From: an uncultured Bacteroidota bacterium
GTDB lineage: Bacteria > Bacteroidota > Bacteroidia > Chitinophagales > Chitinophagaceae
Reading direction: 5' to 3'
DNA length: 44,913 bases
NCBI GenBank assembly: GCA_903851465.1
Contig: CAINOI010000072.1
Location: 1 to 44,913 of the forward strand
The translations under genes and the position numbers were made by a program. Below are positions 34,877 through 43,562 of this stretch, piece by piece. The notes beneath the pieces were generated by a model. It was not told where the DNA came from. It ran no database searches and saw only the letters and a program-made list of their open reading frames with translations. Positions within the stretch are counted from its first letter, which is position 1, and every line of letters starts with the position of its first letter.

Positions 34877-35552
34877 TGAACAAAAAATTGAATTAAGCCA
34901 TTTAATCATCGAAGAAATGGGCGATGAGCACAAAGCAAGCTCAGTAGATACACCAATGCGTGCAGACGCTTTTGATAAAACAGATGAAGAAAAAATAGCG
35001 TTGATAGAGCCGCATTTTAGAGCCATCATGGAAACCATAGGGATGGATTTAAGTGATGATAGTTTAAGAGGTACGCCATTGAGAGTAGCAAAAATGTATG
35101 TGAAAGAATTGTTCCAAGGATTGAATCCAGCGAACATGCCAAGCATGACCTTGTTTGAAAATAAATTTCAGTACAATGAAATGTTGGTCGAAAAAAATAT
35201 CAATTTCTACACCAATTGCGAGCACCATTTTGTACCATTTTTTGGTAAAGCGCATGTAGCATATATCAGCAGTGGTAAAGTGATTGGCTTAAGTAAATTA
35301 AATAGATTGGTAGAATATTTTTCTAAGCGCCCACAAGTGCAAGAGCGTTTGACGATGCAAATTGGAAAAGCTCTACAGACTGTTTTGCAAACACAAGATG
35401 TAGCTGTGTTTATGGATGCAAAACATTTATGTGTAGCAAGCAGAGGCGTGAAGGACGACAGTTCAAATACCATCACAGGTTTTTATGGTGGTAAATTTCA
35501 AGAAGAAAATACAAAGGCTGAATTTTTAAAATATTTAGACATCAATGGCTAA
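34839..35552 (+). CDS. folE: GTP cyclohydrolase I
   Basis: 237 residues. FolE converts GTP to 7,8-dihydroneopterin triphosphate, the first step of folate, biopterin and queuosine synthesis and the substrate of the PTPS proteins next door. The zinc ligands are in NCEHHFVPFFGKAHV and LCVASRGVKDDSS; GLSKLNRLVEYFSKRPQVQERLT is the family core. The N-terminus (~60 residues before the core) is variable; the ATG at 34839 overlaps the PTPS gene by 38 bp, and a later start such as the ATG at 34917 cannot be excluded. A terminator follows. Confidence 0.94.
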   Translation: MKQKETLLTTPLSEQKIELSHLIIEEMGDEHKASSVDTPMRADAFDKTDEEKIALIEPHFRAIMETIGMDLSDDSLRGTPLRVAKMYVKELFQGLNPANMPSMTLFENKFQYNEMLVEKNINFYTNCEHHFVPFFGKAHVAYISSGKVIGLSKLNRLVEYFSKRPQVQERLTMQIGKALQTVLQTQDVAVFMDAKHLCVASRGVKDDSSNTITGFYGGKFQEENTKAEFLKYLDING

Positions 35553-35586
35553 GCTTTTTAGTTTGGTTTTAATTTAGTTTGTAATG

Positions 35587-35618
35587 AATGGTGGAGCCTA
35601 GCTTCACCATTTTTATTT
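35587..35618 (+). terminator. Intrinsic terminator after folE
   Basis: AATGGTGGAGC (35587-35597) pairs with GCTTCACCATT (35601-35611), 11 bp with one G-U pair and a CTA loop, followed by TTTATTT. It lies 34 bp after the folE stop and its T tract overlaps the -33 element of fabD. Confidence 0.7.
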
Positions 35619-35646
35619 GTATAATGGATGCTTTGATTTATTTTTG
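35616..35646 (+). promoter_or_regulatory. Consensus Bacteroidota promoter of fabD
   Basis: TTTG at 35616-35619 and TATTTTTG at 35639-35646 are exact and 19 bp apart. The fabD ATG follows 15 bp after the -7 element. The promoter also argues against the upstream in-frame start at 35617, which it would place inside the gene. Confidence 0.7.
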
Positions 35647-35661
35647 GCCAAACGATTGAAT

Positions 35662-36555
35662 ATGTCAAAACATGCATTTGTATTCCCAGGACAAGGAAGT
35701 CAGTTTTCTGGAATGGGAAAAAATTTATACGAGTCCAATGAAGCAGCTAAAGCTTTATTCGAAAAAGCCAATGAAATAGTAGGCTTCCGCATTAGTGATA
35801 TTATGTTTGAGGGAACAGATGAGCAATTAAAACAAACCAATGTCACACAACCAGCAGTATTCATCCATTCGGTGATTGCCTATCTAACTATGGAACATGC
35901 AACACCAGATATGGTTGCAGGACATTCTCTTGGAGAATTTAGTGCACTCGTAGCCAATCAAACTTTAAGCTTTGAAGATGCATTGCGATTAGTAAGCATC
36001 CGTGCAAAAGCAATGCAAGCTGCATGTGAATTACAACCATCCACCATGGCAGCAGTATTGGCCTTAGCCGATGATAAAGTAGAGGCAATATGTACAACAG
36101 TAGCTGCTGAATCTGGTGAGGTTGTGGTGCCCGCAAATTATAATTGCCCTGGACAGTTAGTGATATCAGGATCTGTAAAAGGCATTGAAATTGCGTGCGA
36201 ACAAATGAAAGCAGCAGGTGCAAAACGTGCTTTGGTTTTACCTGTAGGAGGCGCCTTTCACTCACCACTTATGGAGCCAGCAAAAATTGAATTAGCAGCC
36301 GCAATTGAAGCAACTACATTCAACAATCCTATCTGCCCAGTATACCAAAATGTAACTGCATCAGCAGTGACTGATCCAGGACAAATCAAGCAAAACTTAA
36401 TCGCACAATTGACTGGTGCTGTAAAATGGACTCAATCAGTAGAAGCCATGGTAGCCGATGGTGCCACCAACTTTACAGAATTTGGCCCAGGTAAGGTTTT
36501 ACAAGGTTTGGTTCAAAAAGTATATAAGGAAGCCGTTGTGAATGGTATTGCGTAA
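35662..36555 (+). CDS. fabD: Malonyl-CoA-acyl carrier protein transacylase
   Basis: 297 residues from the ATG at 35662 (MSKHAFVFPGQGSQFSGMG). FabD loads malonyl groups onto acyl carrier protein for fatty-acid elongation. GQGSQ, the nucleophile elbow GHSLGEFSA (Ser), the catalytic His in GGAFHSPLM and FTEFGPGKVLQGL are all present. Length is normal. It is a single gene here, apart from other fatty-acid genes, with its own consensus promoter. Confidence 0.96.
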   Translation: MSKHAFVFPGQGSQFSGMGKNLYESNEAAKALFEKANEIVGFRISDIMFEGTDEQLKQTNVTQPAVFIHSVIAYLTMEHATPDMVAGHSLGEFSALVANQTLSFEDALRLVSIRAKAMQAACELQPSTMAAVLALADDKVEAICTTVAAESGEVVVPANYNCPGQLVISGSVKGIEIACEQMKAAGAKRALVLPVGGAFHSPLMEPAKIELAAAIEATTFNNPICPVYQNVTASAVTDPGQIKQNLIAQLTGAVKWTQSVEAMVADGATNFTEFGPGKVLQGLVQKVYKEAVVNGIA

Positions 36556-36647
36556 AATTTAGCTGCATATTAACATAGTATTATGCTTATTACAGAACGT
36601 ATTAATAGTTTTTTTACTAAGTATTTATACTAAATGTATTAATTTTA

Positions 36648-36678
36648 TAAGCCTAAAGGAATTTGCCTTAAGGGCTTT
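36648..36678 (+). other. Imperfect hairpin just upstream of the giant gene
   Basis: AAGCCTAAAGG (36649-36659) and CCTTAAGGGCTT (36666-36677) can pair imperfectly 19 bp before the GTG start. It could affect translation or be the end of an upstream transcript. The 141-bp gap after fabD is otherwise AT-rich with no consensus promoter seen. Confidence 0.25.
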
Positions 36679-36696
36679 AAAATCAATACATTCTTT

Positions 36697-39600
36697 GTGA
36701 AAATATTACTGAAAAGTATAAGCCTATTTGTTATTAGCATTTTGCTATGTAAAGTAGGATTTTCACAATCGGTCGTTTATGATATGCATACTTCGGCTCC
36801 AAATAATACGATTTGTAGAAATGAGCCTTTCATCTTGTACATGACTCCATCGCAAACAATCAGGTATGTATTTGAGTTTTCAACTGATGGGGGAGTTAGT
36901 TGGCAGCCTTACACAAATTTATCTTCTGATGTAGCTGCATTTAATGAAGTAGCTCAATCAATCACATTAGTCACCAGTACAAAATTTCGAGTATTTTATA
37001 CAACAAATACTTCTGTTGGATCTTCTCCTGATACCCGTGATCAAACAATTATAGATGTAACAGTAAATCAACTTCCAACTATTACGCCAATTATTTCTAC
37101 AACAAATATTGTTTGTCAAAATTCTAGTATTACTTATTCAGATGCAACTCCTTCAGGGGTTTGGACTAGTAGTAATAGTTCCATTGCAACAGTGGGTGCA
37201 TCAACTGGGATTGTAAGTGGTGTAAGCCAAGGAAATGCGGTGATAAAATATATAATCACCGATCCAACTACTGGATGTAAAAGTCAAGAAGCTAAACCAG
37301 TTACAGTTAATCCAACCCCAATCATTTCAAGTTATAATGATGTGGTTTGTAGTGGTGCTCCTTATTCTGTGGTGCCTTCTGGATTTGTGCCAACTGGAAC
37401 AACTTTTAATTGGGGCATGCCTACGAATAATGGAGCACAAGTAGGTGATTTAACAGGAATGGCTCCTGCGGGTACTTCGACACAACCTAATGTCAATGCT
37501 TTATTAACCAACCACACCAACGCTGTTCTTGCAGCAACCTATAGTATTACGGCAACAAAAGGGGCTTGTTCTAGTGTTCCTTTTAATTTAGTTTTATCAG
37601 TTACACCTAAGCCAATCATTAGTGACAGAACTGTGCAAGCCTGTAGTGGCGCAAATTTTACAGATGCCCCAACCAATGCAGGTGGCAATATTATTCCAAC
37701 TGGAATTACTTACTCTTGGGCTGCTCCTTCACCAATAACAAATGTAACTGGTTATGCTAGTGGCACGAATCAACTCAATTTTAACGGGAATTTAAACAAT
37801 AGCACAAATGCACCACTCACAGTGATCTATACAGTGAGCACTTCCAATGCAGGTTGCGCAGGAACAACTTACACCACCACAGTGCAAGTAAATCCTACAC
37901 CCAATATCGTTGCAAAATCTGCAATCATTTGTAGTAATGGTAGTTTTTCAATTCCTATCAATAATGGTTCAGATGTTGTACCTAGTAGCACAATTTATAC
38001 TTGGTCTGCCCCAAGTGTTGCAGGCATAAATGGATTACAATCGGGCGCCTCTCAATCAGTTGTATCTGGCACATTGTCTAATACCACAAATGCAACCATA
38101 TCAAATATTATTTACAATATCACACCCACCTCTGGAACCCCACAAACTGGATATTGTAGTGGACCTACATTTGTTGTAAATGTTACTGTACATCCTTTAC
38201 CTGTTATTGCTTCAGTTGGACCAACCCAAACAGGAAGTGGATCAAATTTTAATTTTCCAATAGGACAACCTTCTGATATAGTGCCAATAGGCACAACCTA
38301 TTTTTGGGGAAGCCCGTCTGTTCAATCTGGTATAACAGGCGGAGCTGCATCTGGTGTTGCTACTCAAACATCATTAGTAGGCACACTCACCAATTTAACA
38401 GGTACCTATTTGGATGCTATTTACACCATCATCCCTTCCTATTCCAATTGCCCAGGTAATCAATTTACTTTTACAGTAAGAGTTTATCCAAAACCAATTA
38501 TAGGTCCTAAATCAGCTACTATTTGTAGTGGACAAACTTTCAGCATTACCTTAACTGATGGAGCAAATGGGGATGTGATTCCGAATGGAACCACCTATAG
38601 TTGGAATGCGCCTATTGTTACGGGAATTGCTGGAACAATGAGTGCCACTGCTTCGGGAACAATTAGTGGCACATTAACCAATAGCACCAACAATCCAATT
38701 ACCGTTATTTATATTGTAACGCCTATTGCGAATCCACAATCTGGGGATCCATTTAATGTGTCCGTCATTGTAAATCCTTTACCAATTGCATCCATCTCCA
38801 TTAGTGAAAATTCTGGGTTAACTGCCAATGACCGAATTATTTGTAGTGATATCAATGCCATTTTTACAGCAGTTCCAGTTGTTGGTAATTTAATTGATTA
38901 TAGTTATGCATGGACTGTCCCAGCAGGCACCACCCCTCCAGGTAATGTATCTAGTTTTGGAAGCAATATTGCAGGAACTTATGGGCTTCAATTAACCAAT
39001 ATCAATACTGGTTGTACGAGTGCTGCTCAAACCACAACAAGTTTATTCGTAAACCCAATTCCAACAGTGGGTCCAATCATTGGAGTCAATGAAGTTTGCG
39101 TGAATAGTACTATATCGCTTTCATCCTCTAATGTGTCTGGCGGTTCAGGCATCTATAATTTTTATTATTGGTATGATAACAATAATTTAGTTGCAGCGCC
39201 ATTTACAGGTCCTGGGGTAAATGTGACAGGGGCTACTGCTGGAAATGCATTATTAACTTATAAAGTACGAGACGATTTGGGTTGTTTTTCGGCAATGAGT
39301 AGTCCTGTATTTGTATTGCGTATTAATGCATTACCATTAGCCCCAACTGCTGTTTCAATTAATCAAATTTATGATGGATTGTTGCACACAGGATCTGCCA
39401 TCGCGAATAATCCTGCGGCAGAACAAATCAATTGGTTTTTAAATAGTACAGGTGCTACCAGCGGCAACCCTCCAAGTGCAACCAATGTAGGACCGACTAG
39501 CACAAGTTATGCTAGCGCTCGTAATACTACAACCGGCTGTATCAGTGCCACAAGAACAGCTGTATCTGTTACGATTATTCAAAAAGGGTTAATCATAACA

Positions 39601-42015
39601 GCAAATGATTTTACAAAAACATATGATCGAATTGCTTATACAGGAGGGAATGGCGTTAGATATGATGGCTTTGTGAACAATGAGACGGCTTCTGTCCTTA
39701 ATGGAACTTTATCCTATATAGGTAGTTCACAAAATGCGATCAATGCAGGGACCTACCTTATTCAGCCGAGTGGATTAAGTGCGAATAATTACGCAGTTAG
39801 TTTGGTAGCAGGGAATTTAGTAATCAATCTTAAGGGCTTAACCATTGCAGGTGCCGCTGTGCAAGATAAAATTTATGATGCAACAGATAGAGCAAATTTA
39901 TTTGCTGGTACATTAGTCGGTGTGATTGCTGCAGATATTCCTAATATACAATTAAATAGATCCGCAAAATTTTCATCTAAAAATGTCGGTGCCAATTTAA
40001 TAATTACTTCTACTAGTACCATTACAGGAGCTGCAGCACCTAATTATGTATTGGATCCTACCATCAATGTTACAGCAACTATTACCCCAAAACGAATTGA
40101 GGCTATTGGGGTGGTCACTGCTAATAAAATTTATGATGGCACAGTAGTAGCAACTGTCACGGGAGGTGGATTCAATACGCCTATTGCACCTGGCACAGGG
40201 AATAGCAATGATAAACTACCTTATATAGCAGATCAAATTCAATTGATTCCATCTGGTAATTTTATAAATAAGGATGTAGGTAATGCTATTTCAATTATTT
40301 CTACTTCATCTATTTTAGGTTTGGATAAAAATAATTATATATTAGATCAGCCTAATTTAACTCCACGAAATATTACTGCAAAAACATTGACCATGTTTGG
40401 TTTATCGGTCACTGCTCCAAAAATTTATGACGCAACCCAAACTGCAGTTGTATCAGGAACACCTAGTCTAGGGGTAAGTGAAACACCAGGAACTGGTAAT
40501 GTATTAGATGGATTACCTTATAACAATGATATCGTATCCATTATTGGTAATGCCGTTGGAACATATAATACAAAAGATGTTCCAACCGCTAATAAAGTAA
40601 CTTTTAGTGGATTAAGTTTATCGGGGCTTAATGCAAACAATTATGTGCTTGCTATTCAACCCGCTGTGGCTTCTTCTATCTTGCCAAAAAAATTGAACAT
40701 GTTTGGATTAAACATTCCAAGCTCTAAAATTTATGATGGTAATACCAATGCAATAGTCTCAGGCGCTCCAAGTTTATTTGCTCCAGAAAATAGTGGACAA
40801 GGAAATGTCAGCGATGGTATTCCTTATATTGGAGATGATGTATCTATTACTGGATCGCCAATTGGTAATTATAATTCGAGTCAAGTATTGACTGCCACTG
40901 ATGTTAAATTTAGTGGACTATCATTGACCGGAAATCAATCAAGTAATTATAATTTAATTATTCAAGAAAATAAAGCTGCTACTATAACTCCTTTGGCGAT
41001 TCAAGTTACAGCCACAGCAAAAACAAAAACTTTTGGAGATATAGATCCAGTATTCACTTATACCAATGATCCACTCATTGGGAATGATTTATTTTCAGGT
41101 AGCTTAACCAGAACTGCAGGAGAGGAGGTAGGTTTGTATCCAATTTTAATTGGAAGTCTAACATTAGGACCTAATTATACGATTCTATATACTTCTAATA
41201 CATTAAAAATCCTAGCTTCTAATTTAATCATCAAGCCCAATCCAATTATAAGGACCTATGGCGATGCACCTTTGCCTACAACTTTAATAACTTCTAATTT
41301 TCAGGTAGTCGGACTAAGAAATAACGAAACAATTAAGACCGTAACACTCACATTGCCATCTGGTATAGAAACTGGTAATGGCTTTAAGGATCCAGTTGGA
41401 ATTTATAGGAATGTGATTGAAACGAGTAATCTAGTAACAGGTACTGCTATATTGTCTAATTATAATATTGTTTTATTACCAGCAGATATCGAAGTGATTC
41501 AATATGCTATTGTTATTAAAGCAGAGCCTAAGCAAAAAAGAAAAACCCAAATTGATCCAACATTAACTTATTTAATCTCAAGACCACTTATCCAAGGAGA
41601 CAATATAAAAGGAAGTCTAGTAAGGGTTCCAGGAGAAGAGGTTGGATTTTATGCCATCAACATTGGAACGCTTGAAATCAATGACAACTATGCAATTACT
41701 TACGAATCAGATTTCTTGGAAATATTGACAATCGAAAGAGTGATAGTGGTGCCTAATGTGTTTACGCCAAATAATGATGGATTAAATGATCAATTAAAAG
41801 TAATTCATAATTCAACTGTTGTTGGTCTGAATTATTTTAAAGTGTTTAATCGTGCTGGTAATCAAGTTTTTGAGACTAGGGATATCAATCAAGGATGGGA
41901 TGGAAGGGTTGGAGGAAATATAGGAGATGCGGATGCTTATTATTGGATTTTAGAATATATAACATGGGATAATAAATCATTTAAATTAAATGGGAGTGCA
42001 CTGTTAATTAAATAA
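36697..42015 (+). CDS. Giant secreted Ig/PKD/MBG-repeat protein with type IX C-terminal domain
   Basis: 1772 residues. GTG at 36697 is the start because it opens a clear signal peptide (KILLKSISLFVISILLCKVGFSQ). Domains in order: an N-terminal Ig-like region (~30-130); a BIG_2-like unit (~120-205, GVWTSSNSSIATVGASTGIVSG); five PKD-like repeats of ~100 residues (about 205-693), each with a Cys-Ser/Gly start and a TYxW core; further Ig units (~693-960); an MBG unit (~963); four YDG-type repeats marked KIYDAT/KIYDGT (at 1058, 1144, 1242, 1344); and three MBG_2-like units (~1435, ~1511, ~1604). A CHU_C/gliding-motility C-terminal domain (from ~1683, VPNVFTPNNDGLNDQ) is the sorting signal for type IX secretion. 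It is probably a cell-surface adhesin or matrix protein. The PorP-like gene follows directly. Confidence 0.9.
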   Translation: MKILLKSISLFVISILLCKVGFSQSVVYDMHTSAPNNTICRNEPFILYMTPSQTIRYVFEFSTDGGVSWQPYTNLSSDVAAFNEVAQSITLVTSTKFRVFYTTNTSVGSSPDTRDQTIIDVTVNQLPTITPIISTTNIVCQNSSITYSDATPSGVWTSSNSSIATVGASTGIVSGVSQGNAVIKYIITDPTTGCKSQEAKPVTVNPTPIISSYNDVVCSGAPYSVVPSGFVPTGTTFNWGMPTNNGAQVGDLTGMAPAGTSTQPNVNALLTNHTNAVLAATYSITATKGACSSVPFNLVLSVTPKPIISDRTVQACSGANFTDAPTNAGGNIIPTGITYSWAAPSPITNVTGYASGTNQLNFNGNLNNSTNAPLTVIYTVSTSNAGCAGTTYTTTVQVNPTPNIVAKSAIICSNGSFSIPINNGSDVVPSSTIYTWSAPSVAGINGLQSGASQSVVSGTLSNTTNATISNIIYNITPTSGTPQTGYCSGPTFVVNVTVHPLPVIASVGPTQTGSGSNFNFPIGQPSDIVPIGTTYFWGSPSVQSGITGGAASGVATQTSLVGTLTNLTGTYLDAIYTIIPSYSNCPGNQFTFTVRVYPKPIIGPKSATICSGQTFSITLTDGANGDVIPNGTTYSWNAPIVTGIAGTMSATASGTISGTLTNSTNNPITVIYIVTPIANPQSGDPFNVSVIVNPLPIASISISENSGLTANDRIICSDINAIFTAVPVVGNLIDYSYAWTVPAGTTPPGNVSSFGSNIAGTYGLQLTNINTGCTSAAQTTTSLFVNPIPTVGPIIGVNEVCVNSTISLSSSNVSGGSGIYNFYYWYDNNNLVAAPFTGPGVNVTGATAGNALLTYKVRDDLGCFSAMSSPVFVLRINALPLAPTAVSINQIYDGLLHTGSAIANNPAAEQINWFLNSTGATSGNPPSATNVGPTSTSYASARNTTTGCISATRTAVSVTIIQKGLIITANDFTKTYDRIAYTGGNGVRYDGFVNNETASVLNGTLSYIGSSQNAINAGTYLIQPSGLSANNYAVSLVAGNLVINLKGLTIAGAAVQDKIYDATDRANLFAGTLVGVIAADIPNIQLNRSAKFSSKNVGANLIITSTSTITGAAAPNYVLDPTINVTATITPKRIEAIGVVTANKIYDGTVVATVTGGGFNTPIAPGTGNSNDKLPYIADQIQLIPSGNFINKDVGNAISIISTSSILGLDKNNYILDQPNLTPRNITAKTLTMFGLSVTAPKIYDATQTAVVSGTPSLGVSETPGTGNVLDGLPYNNDIVSIIGNAVGTYNTKDVPTANKVTFSGLSLSGLNANNYVLAIQPAVASSILPKKLNMFGLNIPSSKIYDGNTNAIVSGAPSLFAPENSGQGNVSDGIPYIGDDVSITGSPIGNYNSSQVLTATDVKFSGLSLTGNQSSNYNLIIQENKAATITPLAIQVTATAKTKTFGDIDPVFTYTNDPLIGNDLFSGSLTRTAGEEVGLYPILIGSLTLGPNYTILYTSNTLKILASNLIIKPNPIIRTYGDAPLPTTLITSNFQVVGLRNNETIKTVTLTLPSGIETGNGFKDPVGIYRNVIETSNLVTGTAILSNYNIVLLPADIEVIQYAIVIKAEPKQKRKTQIDPTLTYLISRPLIQGDNIKGSLVRVPGEEVGFYAINIGTLEINDNYAITYESDFLEILTIERVIVVPNVFTPNNDGLNDQLKVIHNSTVVGLNYFKVFNRAGNQVFETRDINQGWDGRVGGNIGDADAYYWILEYITWDNKSFKLNGSALLIK

Positions 42016-42016
42016 T

Positions 42017-43021
42017 ATTCTGAAAAATAAATTATACATATCATGCGTATTTTTGTTGTTTACAAGTTTTGTAAATGCACAGGATATTGTATTGTCTCAG
42101 CCTTTTATGTCAGGTCAATTTTTAAGTCCTGCATCTGTCGGGAATGGCTTATACAAGCGAAGAATAAAAGGCAATTTGAAAGCACAAATGATAGATGGAA
42201 ATAATTTGTATCAAACTATGGTAGTTGGTATGGATACCCGATTTAAAAGTGCAGACGAAAATAGCAAGAATTATTTAGGCATTGGTGGTCAAATTATATC
42301 AGATCAAGTAAAGAACGGGCTGATGCAAAGTAATTATATAGGGCTTAATTTAGCCTATCATATTTTTATTGATAAAGATTTATACAAAGACATTGCTTTG
42401 GGTTTTGGGACTGTTTATGCTCAAACGACATTGGATAAGTCAAAGTTATTTTTTGGAGACCAGTATGACTATGCGGGTGGTCTTACATCCAATGCTACGA
42501 TGGAAAATTTACCTCCTTATCCATCTGAGTTTTCAGCGATTGCTGGTTTATTGTATACCCAACACAACGAAACTATTTTTATCCAAACAGGCGGAACCGC
42601 CTCCTTTTTTTCAAAGCCTAATATAACCTATTCCATCACAAATAGTGCCCCTGAATATAGCTATAGATTTTTTACAAATATGGAACTTCCTTTTTTGAAT
42701 GACTATTCAATTGCATTGCATGGCAATATGCTCTATAAGAAAGTAAAGAATCAATATTTTTTGGGAGGAACAATTGGGGCTCCAATTTCTAGTGATGAAG
42801 AAAATTTGAAGCGAATTTATGTTGGTTGTTTTTATAGGTACAAAGAAGCTGTCGTGCCAACCATTTCATTCATTTCTAATCAATATATTTTTGGAATGAG
42901 TTATGATATTTATAATCCAAAAAACAATGGAGCCAATTTAAGAATGAGCAGTATTGAATTGACCCTATCTGCCTCCTTTGGCGGGAAAAAGACCAATTTG
43001 TTTAGAACCATTTTTGATTAA
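42017..43021 (+). CDS. PorP/SprF-like type IX secretion outer-membrane protein, non-canonical start
   Basis: About 334 residues. The mature part has the PorP/SprF look: QDIVLSQPFMSGQFLSPASVGNG, repeated amphipathic beta strands, YLGIGGQIISDQVKNG, and a C-terminal FGMSYDIYNPKNN. Proteins of this family often follow giant T9SS substrates and may help retain them on the surface. The only standard-type start (TTG, 42053) would cut a signal peptide in half. In frame upstream, codons from ATT (42017) or CTG (42020) encode LKNKLYISCVFLLFTSF, a complete signal peptide, with the frame blocked by a stop at 42005. I therefore start it at 42017; this start is inferred, not certain. It is 1 bp after the stop of the giant gene. 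Confidence 0.8.
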   Translation: MLKNKLYISCVFLLFTSFVNAQDIVLSQPFMSGQFLSPASVGNGLYKRRIKGNLKAQMIDGNNLYQTMVVGMDTRFKSADENSKNYLGIGGQIISDQVKNGLMQSNYIGLNLAYHIFIDKDLYKDIALGFGTVYAQTTLDKSKLFFGDQYDYAGGLTSNATMENLPPYPSEFSAIAGLLYTQHNETIFIQTGGTASFFSKPNITYSITNSAPEYSYRFFTNMELPFLNDYSIALHGNMLYKKVKNQYFLGGTIGAPISSDEENLKRIYVGCFYRYKEAVVPTISFISNQYIFGMSYDIYNPKNNGANLRMSSIELTLSASFGGKKTNLFRTIFD

Positions 43022-43030
43022 AGTCGGTAT

Positions 43031-43480
43031 TTAAAATACAATCGAACAATTTACCCATTCAGGATCAAAATTAGCATTGTATTTTTTATAGAAGTTGATA
43101 GCGGGATCGTTCCATTCTAATACTTGCCAGTTCATACCATTGAATCCTTTTTCTTTTGCTTCTACTATCAATGCATCCATTAATTGACTTCCAATTTTTT
43201 GTCCACGCATATCCTCTGTCACTAAAATATCTTCTAGGTACATTCTTTGTCCTTTCCAAGTAGAGTAACGAATATAATACAATGCCATCCCAATCACCAC
43301 ACCTTGTGCCTCTGCTACAAAGGCCCACCATACTGGATTGGCGCCAAATCCACTTTCCTCAAAATGGGTGAGCGATACAGTCACTTCGTTTGGTGCTTTT
43401 TCGTAAGTAGCTAGTTCTTGGATTAATTCCATCATACGGGCGCAATCTTTACGAATTGCTTTTCGAATTTTTATTTCCAT
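43031..43480 (-). CDS. GNAT N-acetyltransferase, SSAT2-like
   Basis: 149 residues, a single GNAT domain. The segment YYIRYSTWKGQRMYLEDILV followed by RGQKIGSQLMDAL (acetyl-CoA pyrophosphate loop) and LEWNDPAINFYKKYNA is close to the spermidine/spermine N1-acetyltransferase-like group (SAT2/thialysine acetyltransferase). The substrate is probably a small amine or amino acid, but that is not decided by sequence. It ends 9 bp from the convergent PorP-like gene. Confidence 0.87.
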   Translation of the reverse strand: MEIKIRKAIRKDCARMMELIQELATYEKAPNEVTVSLTHFEESGFGANPVWWAFVAEAQGVVIGMALYYIRYSTWKGQRMYLEDILVTEDMRGQKIGSQLMDALIVEAKEKGFNGMNWQVLEWNDPAINFYKKYNANFDPEWVNCSIVF

Positions 43481-43562
43481 AAGAAGCGATTAAAAGCGGA
43501 ATGATTTAATGGATATACATACAAGTATAACCAATGTAAAATGAGAGATAATTGTATTTAAA

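Noticed and set aside
36569-36592. Hairpin GCATATTA...TATTATGC after fabD as terminator
   Set aside because: The arms mismatch at two positions, the stem is AT-rich and no T run follows directly.
37300-41700. Tandem repeats in the giant gene considered as CRISPR or DNA satellite
   Set aside because: Repeats are protein-level, ~100 residues long and diverged at the DNA level; there are no short identical direct repeats with spacers.
42043-42200. Short frame from the ATG at 42043 inside the start of the PorP-like gene
   Set aside because: It is out of frame with the PorP protein, Cys-rich and family-less, and stops soon. The real protein is in the other frame with a signal peptide.
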